A DNA stretch of 64,000 nt from Diadema setosum (lineage: Eukaryota > Echinodermata > Echinoidea > Diadematoida > Diadematidae), in NCBI RefSeq assembly GCF_964275005.1, contig NC_092701.1, forward strand, positions 5,252,715 through 5,316,714. The letters are read 5' to 3'. The notes beneath the pieces were generated by a model. The model was given only the letters and a program-made list of their open reading frames with translations. It did not search any database and had not been told where the DNA came from. Below are positions 21,601-34,332 of the stretch, one piece after another (position 1 is the stretch's first letter; each line of letters begins with the position of its first letter). The position numbers and the translations under genes were made by a program.

Positions 21601-24600
21601 ATTATGCAAATTATGCACTTTCCCAGAACATAGTGTCCCATACGTAAGGATTTGAGTATGTTTTTTTAAGTTTTTTCTGAAGATTTGTAACATTGACCAA
21701 TCATACTTTAGGAAGTTCTAATTTATTCATGTCAACTCCAGATTAGCAAAACTAAATGAGGAAATTTAATTAGTCCTTCATCTTATAACTAATTAAAGTT
21801 TGCTTACGTATGGGACAAATGCCTTACGTATGGGACATTACATGCAAAGTGAATGGGAAAACCGCCTTTTGACATGAATGCTATATGTCCTTACATTTGT
21901 TTGGTTAATGGTTATCTTTGCACCTACTCTGAAGGAAATGTCTATATATCTGCCTCTCCTACTCAGTTGACCTCAGGGAGAGTGTAAGAACAGCATTATT
22001 GAGTCATTCTATGATTAAGAAAGGAAAATAAAGAATATTCATTTATACTTGTATTTTCTTATTTTCATTACAGGCTGTGCAGCTGGTCTTAAATTAACAT
22101 TCCCCGTTAACATTTTGATATTGGACATTTTCTTAATTCAGTTATCATTTTCAACTTTACCTCTCTACAAAATGACTTTGTCCAAGAATGGGATTCTCTG
22201 AGTGTCATTTTAGGTGCAGTACACTGTTCAGCATGTACCACAGGTTGTACAGCCTCAAAAGCGAAATCAAAACAATTGTGCTTATGGCGCTCATCAATGA
22301 CAACATTATAGGTCTTACTGAAAAGAAAAATCACTTAAGGTGTGAGCAGGTAACTTTGTCATTACTAGAGTTGATAGCAAAGGAAAAACCCTATGAGAAT
22401 ACTTTTTATTTTGATATGATTGTTAATATTTCAACTGCTCACCCTCAGAATATGTCATGACTTTAACATCAAGGTCATGAACATGATTTCTGAAAATCCT
22501 GTAAAATGAAGACTATAGTTTACATTTGCTATAAACCACAATATCAATACTGGTTCTGTGGTTGGAGTGCTAAAAACACAAATTACACAAACAAATAGGG
22601 AATTCAATATTCTTTTCTATTTTGTGTTTGAAGAGACAGATGTGCTCTGAGACACCTTCATCAACTCATACTTACTTTGTACCCCACATCTACACAATTA
22701 TCAACATACATTTCAATCTGGTAGTGTATGATCAAATGAGGTTATTAGAATTTATTCAAAATTGTAATTTGCAGATCAGTGAGTAACTTAAGTGTTTCAA
22801 ATCTAGATTTGAATGTGCAAATGATAATCTTTCCTGTATCGCTACACAAGCATGTATGTATGTACAAAGTAACACAAATTTTGTCGTCTTTGGTTTCATA
22901 GACACGAAGCCAAGCAATTTGAAAAAAAAAAAAAAAACAGCATTGGTACATACATTCTTCTATCTCCTTGAAATCTAAAACTTTCATTAAAATTTGATTG
23001 ATTTTGCAGTTCAGCTAAAATTCACATGGCAAAACATGATGATTACAGAGCAAAATGAAGTACTCTTGTTGTTGTTGTGTTTTGTGCTGCATTTCAAACA
23101 ATTATAAAAGCTTTATAAAAACTCAGACAACTTGCAAGGTAAGCCTAGAGCTACTGAAAGTACCCACTTCAAACTGTATTTGCAAATTACACTGTACATG
23201 ACATTTGATTCTAAAGTTGAAATTATCAAGACTACAAATTAGTTATTGTACATGTACATGTATGCTATATCAAGGTCACAAGCTAGAATTCGCTCATTTT
23301 TTTTTTCATTTGATGAAAAAATATTGACTAGAGTAATTACAAATGGGCTAGAAATAGAGTGTCAGTACACTATATCTGTATGTGCAGACATCATGAGGAC
23401 AGTGTTAATGCATGACGGAATCCAAACTAAGACATTTAATTGTAAATTGGTAATTACTTTTATTTGTTTTATTTTAGCTTTTGCTAGGTACCTGAACCAG
23501 GAAAGTACCCACTTAGAAGTCTATTTCCTTTGTTACATGTTGTAGCATGATTTGTGGAACTGAATATGACACTATGGGGAAATTTAAAGTCATTCCCATG
23601 AATGCATTTGTGCACTAAAGACAAATGTCCCATACGTAAGTTGAGCCATGTCCCATACGTAAGGTGTACTTTCGTTAATTAAACCAACTTCATGAAAATA
23701 TGCTTTATTCTTTTGCAGTGAAACTTTGCTGGAAGATACTTCAGTATTGTACCTTTCTTCACTTCCAAACAGAACTTGATCAGTAAGGTACTTTCAGAGA
23801 ATTTTCAGTTCAAACTTTATTTTGAAAAATCCAGTTTTTCTCTGGTCCCATACGTAAGTTGGCATATTTTTCTTAATAAAACCATTAACCCAAGGTCAAA
23901 TGACATCAAACTTAAACACAATATTCTTCTCAGGGATACCAGTCCTCCTGATGATAAACAATAAAATCCAAGTGCTCCTTCATTACTTTTCAGAGGTTTG
24001 AAATCTCTGAATGTCCCATACGTAAGGTGCGCGATATCTTGGACTTGCCCGAAACTGTTTTCTCTCAAGGTCAATTATAGAAAGATAGGTATGGTAACGC
24101 GTGGGACAAGTAACGCGTGGGACATTTTTGTCACTATGAATATTGTGATGTGAATTGCACATTTGCTCAGAGAAACTTTAATATGGGGTACTAATTATCT
24201 AAATAGATGTATTTCTAATAAATTCTTGCAAATTCAAATGATTTAGACCCACCAAAACAATAGATATAATAAAAAATATGAAATGCCTGTGTTATCCTTT
24301 ATTTTTTAACATTTGACTTTGAATGTGACCTTGAAAATAGCATGTAATGATCTTTTGTGAATTATTTATCCAAAGTGGAGTTTTTCACCAAATTTCAAGT
24401 CAGAATTCAGAAAATTACAAAAAATCCCTCAATAATGTACACATTTCCCATAGAAGACTAAGATTTAGTACACTTCCATTGACTTGTACACAAATCGTCC
24501 CACGCGTTACTAAAATGTCCCACGCGTTACTAAATCTAATTGAAAATTGCAAGTATGAGATTTATCAGACTAACTTTTTATCTCTTGGATATGATTAGGT

Positions 24601-27600
24601 CCATTGTGAATTTGGTCTTTTGAAAGTTTCAGGTCAATTAAATCATTAACTTTTATGCAAATGAGAAATAATGACCTAAAAAAGTAACGCGTGGGACATG
24701 CTAATTTTGGCCCATCCCTCATTTGCATATTTAATCAGTTGAGAAACTGAAAATCACAGTCATGATAACTTGTTAGTCAGACTTAAGGTCACCATACTTA
24801 TTTTCGTAAAAACTTGTAAAAATTAAAAGATATATTTTAAAATGCAGAATTTTTGAATGTCGCACGCGTTACTCTAAATTTTAATTTATGCAGATTAATT
24901 AATTTATTGCTGGTTATGCGGAAGGATTTTTACTTTTTCTTCTTGAAATTCATGTATTTTAACTTCTTAGCTTTAAAATGATACCAAGTTTATGTAGATT
25001 GACCCATTTTGAATTTTCAGTCTTGTGTGATCAAATAGCTTGGACTTGCCCTACAACCACTGAGATACTTGTACTATCTGTAAAAATAATAGTACTACAA
25101 ATGTACGTACATGACCGGTACACACATGACAATTGGAACTTTCCATACACACTAGACGTAGTCCATACAGTTGTAGTCCATACCCGTTATTCATGATATT
25201 ACTGCACTGTATCCATAGTTTTGGATTGTAAACTAGATATTATTCCTATCTGTGATTACAGTTTGTATAATATGGCTGTACACTTAACCTCCATCCTATG
25301 TCAACAGTTCTAAGCAAACTGGCTAGACATTGGTTACCTTTTTTGCATTTCATGTTCATCCAGACACAACATACAGGTACTGAATATGAAAGCTGACTAC
25401 CGAGTATCACTTTTGTCGCACTTCGATCTGTTACGTGCTCCCTAATACCAGCTCATACATGTACTGTATGTTTGTATGTAATACAGCAGGTCATACTCCA
25501 GTAGTCCATGATTCAATCTATAGAGCCTGTACGCTGTGTCGCCAACACTATCAGGACCAATCCCAGTTTGTTTTAAAATCCTACAGTGTGAATGGATTTT
25601 CAACACCTTGGCAGAGACTGACCATGCTAGACTGAAGAGTAGTGAAATGAGCCCTCTTTGATGCCTTTTGTCTTCTTTTCATAGTCACACACCTTTCATT
25701 CTGTACTGAGTGGCTTAATCCTTCTTTTTCTGTCAGATCCAGGGCTCTTGCAGATCCAGGGCTCTCATCAAAGCACCTTTGTCTATTTTGTCTGTTCCAG
25801 GGCTTTCACTTGTTGATTAAGCCACGTCAGGTTTTAGCTGGATGGCTTTTGTTCCACATCCACAAGTTTACTATTTCTGGCAGAGCCCATCTTTCACACT
25901 CAGAACCTCACCTGGTGTATCCTTGGGGACTGGTGATTTCCAGCTATGATTGGTCATTTGTTCAAACTGAATGACCCCCAGACAAATCATCAAGTGAAAT
26001 GTCATGTGTCATAATGGAGCAAGTAGGATAGTGAACATCAACAGTGTGCGAAGTGGAGTAAAGAGACAGGTCTCAGTAGACTCTACGTCTTTGAAGTTGT
26101 CTACAAAGTTCAATCTCCTTACTAATATATCCACAATGAGCATAGATAACCAGGACTCGACCTATCGGAATAAGAAGTACAGTGTACCACAGCTTTGGGT
26201 TCAACATTTAACTTTTATTAACTAAAAAATGTAATACATGTATGTTGTTTTTCCAATAAAGTGTGATTAAATACTTCTTTATACACTTGTTGAACATTAA
26301 GTCCTTAGTTTACATGCCTTGGAATGAACATATACATTGTATTGTTTGAATTCTTAAAAAAAATAATAAAATCATATTTCAAAGGAAAAACTGTTTGCCC
26401 AGAGAAACAAGCATAATACAGACCAATAAGGAAAGTAGATTTACCAATTGATGATATTGAAGAAAAGGCAATGTAGTGAAAACATTACTACAAAAAAAAA
26501 AGCTAGAATTCGTAACAGCCTACAATTTCTGTACATAATTGTATATTGATGAAGAACATGAGACATTTAGCCTACTGTATACATGTAGAATGCCTTCTTT
26601 CATCTGTAGGTTATATTGACAGGTTAATAACAAATTGTCCTACTTTAGGATGTCAGTGTGCATTCATGTGTATATAAGCACTGTGATCTAGCCAGTTAAA
26701 ATATGTCTAAAATGTTATCAGCCCCATAACTATAGGGGATTATCTCCCCCTCCCTCCCCTCCCCCCCCCCCCATTTGCCAGTATAGCCAGAAAATAAAAG
26801 AAATATAAATATATTAGATAATAAAACAAAACAAAATAAACAAAAATGAGTCAAGGAGCCCCACCCCATTTTGAAAACAAAACAAAACAAAATAACTTGG
26901 GGAGGGGGCTTGTAGTGGCACCAGATAATTGTGCTGAAACCTTTTCTTTTCTTTTTTCTTGTCAGCCAGTGAAACCCAGAAGTGGTCCATGTTTTCTAAT
27001 TCTGAACCCCTCCCCATGAATTCTAGTGTTTGCCTAGATATGGCATTGTTTTGTTGTTGTTGTTGTTTTTTTTTGTACAAAATGCTAATAAGTGTTAATG
27101 TGTAGTGCCATGATACTCAGTTTTTGTTAGTGTTTGAGTTACATACACCGTATATATTTTTTGGAGTGGAGGGAACTACTATCTGATCTATACACCTATT
27201 GTCATTCTAGGTCAGTGAAGACAAGCTTTTGCAATGGGCTGAAAGATGACAAAAGTTAAGCCACTGATCATTGTTAGAAAAGCTTTGAATCACAATCGGT
27301 TGACCTGACTCCTGCATGCATGACAAAAAGCATTCAATTTTGAATAAAATACTCCAAGTCTTGTTTGTTTCCAGTGATTGTGTTGCCCCACCCCTTATCT
27401 TCTAAGGCTTATTGAGTGTGCATTTACTTGTAGGAGAAAGTGTCGGCAGTGCCCAGTAAACTTCTTGTCACATTGTTTATTGAACCGGATAGCAACGCTG
27501 CACAGTGGCACTAGTCCGACGGTCCCTGACCAGTAAATATCACTGTCGGATCAATAACTTTTTCAGGTATTGACCAGTAAAAAATGAAAAAAAAAAAAAA

Positions 27601-30600
27601 AATGGGTTCCTACTGGTCCAACAGAAAGGTCTGACCAGCAGAAAATATACAATGTAGGTTAGTGTGCAGCCTTGGGAATAACATGCTTGGACATTCTTTA
27701 TAATTACTGCACGGTTGGTAGATCTTCCCCCCCCCCCCAAAAAAAAAAAAAAAAAATGTATACATATACCTCACTACCAGATTAATAAAAAAAAAAAAAA
27801 AAATGATGACAGTACCGAAACTACTGTACGACCTCATCCCTTTCCCCTTTCAAAATCTTACATTCTAAATTCAATGATAGATTAGATGTACACATATAAA
27901 ATGCAGAATCAGTGGTAAATTGGCACCTCGTCTACACCCACCCTGTCCACTGTCCACCTAGTCTAATGCCATCTCGTCTAAACCCACTTCGTCTACTACC
28001 AACCCGTCTACCAACCATATTGTCTATATGCCAATTAGTCTAATTGTCATTTCGTCTACTAGCCATTTTATCTAATGTCCAATTTGTCTAAGTCACATTT
28101 CGTCTAACACCCATTATGTCTATTGACCATTTCGTCTAGTAATCATAAGGTCTATGAATAGAATAGTCTACAGCTCATTTTGTCTAATACCCAATTGGTC
28201 TACAACTCATTGTCTAATAGTCAATTAGTCTAATAACCAGTCAGTCTACTGCCAACTAGTCTACTGCCAACTGGTCTACTCCCAACTCGTCTACTCCCAA
28301 TTGGTCTACACCCAATTGGTCTACTCCCAACTCGTCTACTCCCAATTGGTCTACTCCCAACTCGTCTACACCCAAGTGGTCTACTCCCAACTCGTCTACT
28401 CCCAACTAGTCTACACCCAACTTGTCTACTGCCAACTCATATCTACTGCCAACTCGTCTACTGCCAACTCGTCTACTGCCAACTAGTCTACTCCCAACTG
28501 GTCTACTACTAGTTATATATGGAATATATATATATTTTTTGTTATTTAAGTTTACTTCATCCATTTTCTTTTTTCCCAGTTAAATAGGTTGAACACTCTT
28601 GGTGCCCCATTTGGTTTAAATTTTTATGTTCTAATTATGACAATTTTTTAGGAAAAAAGATAATGTCACAGTGTGAAAAACTTGCTGTGTTATTTTTGTG
28701 TTGGATGTGCAATTTATATCAGAAGCAATCATGCAGCATTTATATGTCCAAACTTCAACACTCCATCCATTCAACTTTGATACACAATCATAAGTATGGT
28801 AAAAATGAAAAGGAACACATTAGAAGTACATTATCAGTATTCTTTATTCTGTGTGCCACGTACTGATGTATGTAAACGGTTAAATGCACAAAAAAGGTTG
28901 AAACATATACACAAAAATATGATTCATGTACAATTTATAGCTACTACTAAGATGAATAATTTACTTGCCTGCAATGTACTCAATACACGTTTCGCGAGGA
29001 ACCCTAAATAAGCATTTATATGTCCAAACTTCAACACTCCATCCATTCAACTTTGATACACAATCATAAGAACAATAATCCATCCAACTACACGCCCACA
29101 TCGTAACAACTAAAATAGTCTAATACTGATTTTTGTGCTAATCACGGGCAGGGTTTGATATGAATAGTTCATGACAGTGAGACGGACTGGACACTAGACA
29201 AAGTGGTATATTCATTATTAGCATGACCAGATGGAAATGATCAGTTTGGGTAAATTGTTGAGAGTAAAACTATATCAGTTGGGAGTACACCAATTGGGTA
29301 TAGACGAGTATAGACCAATTGGGAGTAAACCAGTTGGGAGTAGACCAGTTGGGAGTAGACCAATTGGGAGTAGACGAGTTGGGAGTACACCAGTTGGGAG
29401 TAGACCAGTTGGTAGTAGACCAGTTAGGAGTAGACCAATTGGGAGTAGACCAATTGGGAGTAGACCAATTGGGAGTAGACCAATTGGGAGTAGACGAGTT
29501 GGGAGTAGACCAGTTGGTAGTAGACCAGTTGGGAGTAGACCAATTGGGAGTAGACGAGTTGGGAGTACACCAGTTGGGAGTAGACCAGTTGGTAGTAGAC
29601 CAGTTAGGAGTAGACCAATTGGGAGTAGACCAATTGGGAGTAGACCAATTGGGAGTAGACCAATTGGGAGTAGACGAGTTGGGAGTAGACCAGTTGGTAG
29701 TAGACCAGTTGGGAGTAGACGAGTTGGGAGTAGACCAGATGGGTATAGACCATATTGGGTATGGACAAACTAAGGGTTGGACGATATGATAACTAGACAA
29801 AGTGAATGTAGACTGAATGACTTGTAGACGAGGTGGGAGTAGACTAACTAGTAGTAGACAAAATAGATATTAGACGACATGGCAAATAGACATTGTGAGT
29901 GTAGACGATTTGGCTATTAGATCAATTGTTTTGTAGACGAAATGCTCCTTAGACGAGTTGGGTATTAGACAATACAGGTAGTGGGCAAAGTGACTATTAG
30001 ACAATATGGGTACTGGACAAAACGAGTTGTAGACCAAATGGGTATTAGACTAATCGGTAATAGACAATATGCCAGTAGACCAGTTGGAAAATAGACATAG
30101 TGGTTGTAGACGAGGTTACTATAAACCGAATCATAAGATGCAAAGAACATGTCTTACACTGTATGGTCCTCTCACTTTGACTTCATTCTGGAAAAAGAAA
30201 CCTGTGTTCATGACCATGTTGGCAATTTGTAATGACATGACATTGCTCAATTAATTCATAGTTTGTCAGCATTGAATTTATTAAATGCTATTTAACTGAT
30301 TTGCTGATCCTCAATTTAAACTGGATTATTTCAATGTAAAGTTTTTACTGTAAAAAGAAAATTCTATTGGGACCTTCGTGAAACATTGAGTGAGCATGAC
30401 ATCAATATGTTGTTGTTTTTGTGTTTCCAAACTTTTTGCGTGGGCAGATCGACTATTGAAGATCCTCTCTTGATAATATTAGTTGGCCAGAATTCTGTGA
30501 GACTATCTATAAGGTTTACCAGCCACTGGCTGAGCAGACTGGTGCTAATTTCAGCCCCCTTCCATAGTTACAGGGACTTTTCACCTCTCCGTGGCCCTTT

Positions 30601-33600
30601 CTTTGTTTTCTTTGTAGTGCACTATGATTTCTGCATGTAAAGAAAGTATGGATTATGTGAGGTTTGTTACTTGTTGCTCCATTTTCTCATATTGATTCTT
30701 TCATAGTACAGTGTACAATTGCATACAGCAGTCTTTTCTTTGGGAAGCCAAAGTTTTCAAAGAAGAGTAACAATATAACATGATTCATTTGGTTCTAGAG
30801 TTGTCATTTAGTTTTTATGCTCTTTATGTGTAGTATGTAGAACTACATTGTGTACATGATCTCTGATTTGGGAACAATTAAAGTTTCACTTGTCTGTGCC
30901 AAGTTTCCTGCTATTTAAACCAGTCATTAAGACTCTTCACTGCAGCCTATTTGTAAACAGCACATCGTTTTAGAACCTATTTATAACGGTGATAGATCCA
31001 CCTTTTTCTCTGTCTCCGCTCGGTGCTGATCAATCCGTTGTCATTCAATCCCAGCAGAAGTTCCTTTGATTGCCTGTGTTCCCTTGAATAATTCTGCGCA
31101 CAATGCAGGGTCCTAACAGGGATGCAGGCCGCAATGCCTTGAGTATTGATCCCTGACGGTGTCTGAATGGAGGAACTTTCTCCTTGCTGTGTGGAGAGAA
31201 TAGACTCTGGTTCAATGTAAAATACAATGGAGAAACTATTCCACGAATGGGTGTTAGTTGTCACCGGGGATTGTGGTATCTACACAGCAGGAAAACAAAG
31301 TAAGCCTGCATCAATTACCTAGGGCTTCAGAGATGACTTGTTTGGATTCTAACAAAGGAAAAATATCACATGTCAGTGACCTATACAATAGGATTGATAC
31401 AAAAGTCTTGGCTAGAATAATTTTGCTAAAGAACCTTGTCTGATGGTAGGCCTATGTACATATGTGCATTTTTGCCTACATGTTATGGACAATTGGAACC
31501 AACAAATCTCTTTAGGCCTGGAGATCAATATCTCTTGTGTTTGTACACATCTTTTTATAATGCATCAAAATATCAAAAGGACTGATTTTTTTTTTTGTTT
31601 AGAAAAGTTTTTGTTTTCTTTTCTTTTGTTTTGCTCAGTTTAATAATGTTCAAGGATATACTTAGTATATCAAAGTACCTGTAATGTTTTGTCATGATTG
31701 AAAGACAGAGATTGCAATATTATAATTTAATTCCGCCTCAAAAACAAAAAAAAACCCTTTTCACTGTTTTAGCATCATCTTGCTAGTCAGTCTGATGAAG
31801 CTAATCAATGAAGAATTTTCTGCCTTTTGATACTTTTTCATGAATGATAATAATGATAATGAATATTAACATTTATATAGCGCTTAATACTGATGTTTCT
31901 AAGCGCATCAATTTGGAAAAAGAAAAAAAAGTATAACATAAAAGTAGAATACAGCATTATGTACATCTTATGATACAACAACAACAACAACAACAGAATT
32001 CTTCACTGAAGAGCAAAAAGATGTCAATGGGTAGAAGTGTTATTGGTTATACGCAGAGGCTATGATTAATTGTCAGTGTTATTAATGATATACTGGTAGC
32101 GGCAGTCACTACCAACACTATTCGCGATGCTTTGACAGTGAAAACGCCGTCCTTTACTTGTGGTTTCGTTGTGATTTAGTCGTGCAAAAGTCGTGCTTTT
32201 GCACTTACATATTGTCCCCGTGGTTTTGCCGTGATTGCGTTGTGATTAGGTGGTGAACGAGTTGTGAAAATGTGCTGGAATCGATGTGAAATTACCGTGG
32301 ATTAGTAGTTGTTACGTCGTGAAAAAGTCGTGCTTTTCGGGCAGAACAGTCACCGACATCCTGCCTCGCCCCCTCGCCGGCTAGAGTGACTCTTTTGTTA
32401 TGCAGCGTGAAAATCGAACAAAAGACACATGCTATTCATGGTGATAATCCGCCGATTGTTACATCAGCTTTTGTCCGCAGCTCTTGGGCTCCAAAACCAC
32501 GACTTTTTCACTACTAGTTCACGGCCGAAGAACGATCAAATCATGCTGTTTCAGTGCTTCTGGAGCGTTGCAAAGTTTGATAATCCGCTGATGATCTTGG
32601 TTCCAGCACCTTGTTTATCCATTTCGATACAACAAACGAAGCTCTACTTGCATTGTTCATGTCGTTTGTAACAGTATAGTATGGTTTCGTCGATCGACGC
32701 GAGCACCTAGAATAGCATGAAAAGACATGCAACGAAGCATGTGTATTCGTCTTCGTAAATCCCTGTGTTCGTCTTCGTAAATCCCTGCGTTCGCTACCAC
32801 ATTAATTACGACAAATCGCATGCGTGTTTATGTACGTTACCATGCAGGTTCTTCAATGCGTTATCACGGCAGGCGCGTACCACGTGTCGTGTTTACCAAG
32901 ACCATAATATTAAAGAAGTGCAAGATGCCTGAGCGTGACGTGGACTGTCATGTCGTTTAATATTCATTCAGCTTCTAATTTTATCGTATCGTCCTTATTT
33001 CTACATCGGTATTGAAAGCCTAAAACAAACAAAATTGTATTAAAAGCAATCATCCAATTTTACTATTATTTTAGCACCTTACGGAGCCGAATGTTGCCGT
33101 TAATCATTTTCAAATGTAAAAGCAAAGAACCGACATTCATTGTAGCATCTTACGGAGCTGAATATTATCCTTAGGCCCTATTCATTTCCGAACGTGAAAG
33201 TAAACATCCGCTATTTATGTTAGCACCTAACTGAGCCGATAGATACCGTTAATCATTTCCAAATGTAAAAGCAACAATGTGTTATTTATTTTAGCATCGT
33301 ACGGAGCAGAATATTACCGTTATTCATTTCCAGATTTAAGAGCAAACATCCAACATTTATTTCATTATCGCATGGAGCCGAATGCTATTGCTGTCCACTT
33401 TCGAAAGTGAAATGAATAATCTGACAATTGTTTAGCATCGTATATACGGAGCCGAATGTTACTGTTTTCATTTTTGAACGTCAAAGCAAACATCAGACAT
33501 TATTTTCCCATGCAACGCAACTAAATGTTACTGTTATTCATTTCGAAATGCTATAGCAAAATATCTGACATTTATTTCAGCATCGTATATTGCAGAATGT

Positions 33601-34294
33601 TACTGCTATTCACTTCCAAACGAATGTAGGCCTAAAAGCAATCATCTGATATTTATTTTGGCATCTTCCGGAGCGAATGTTATTGCTCTTTACTTTCGAA
33701 AGTAAAATCAAACACCTGACATTTATTTAATCATTGTACGGAGTTGAATATTATTGGTATGCATTTCCGAACGTTAAAGGGATCTTTCGATATTTATTCT
33801 AGCATCTTCCGGAGCTGAATGTTATTGCTATTTACTTTCGAACGTAGAAGTAAGCATCCGGCATTTATTTTATCATCATACGGAGTTTAATATTATTGTT
33901 ATTCATTTCCGAACGTCAAAGGGATCGTTCGACATTTACTTTAGCATCTTCCGGAGCTGAATGTTATTGCTATTTACTTTCGAACGTATAAAAGCAAACA
34001 TCCGGCATCTATTTCATCATCGTATCCGGAGTTGAATATCATTCTTATTTATTTCCGAACGGCAACGCAAACATTCTACATTTATTTCAGCATCTTCCGA
34101 AGCCGAATGTTAAGAATCCTTTTCATTTCCGAACGCAAAATCAAATATCTGACATTAATTTTAGCACCGTACGGGGCCGAATCTTACCGTTATTCATTTC
34201 AAAAAGTATAAGCAAACATCCAACACTTGTTTTAGTATCATACGGAGTCGAATATTCCCGTTATTCATTTCCAAAGTTAAAAGCAAACATCTGA

Positions 34295-34332
<38 letters not shown>

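Larger units (their letters stand above)
27925..30116. mobile_element. TU-like foldback transposon with 15-bp repeat arms
   Basis: The left arm (27925-28510) is a tandem array of 15-bp units of the type GTCTACTCCCAACTC. The right arm (29262-30116) is the inverted array (GTTGGGAGTAGAC...). Units are regular near the inner side and degenerate outward, and the outermost ends are ACCTCGTCTACA / TGTAGACGAGGT. The centre (28511-29261) is non-repetitive except for a 60-bp direct repeat. The structure matches the sea urchin TU family (long inverted terminal repeats with an outer domain of 15-bp repeats). No transposase is visible. Confidence 0.85.

Noticed and set aside
22188..22460. 90-codon frame in the inner transposon as a possible transposase
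   Set aside because: No catalytic motif or family resemblance; too short.
28261..28500. CRISPR-like array
   Set aside because: Units are 15 bp, directly adjacent without spacers, and in a eukaryotic intron.
29231..29800. Long open frames on both strands giving VGSRP, LGVDQ and NWSTP repeat proteins
   Set aside because: They are a by-product of a 15-bp repeat without stops in several frames. No splice, start or homology support.
30977..31264. Minus-strand 95-codon frame in a GC-richer patch
   Set aside because: No recognisable domain, no splice context, and overlapping alternative frames; left as an unexplained patch.
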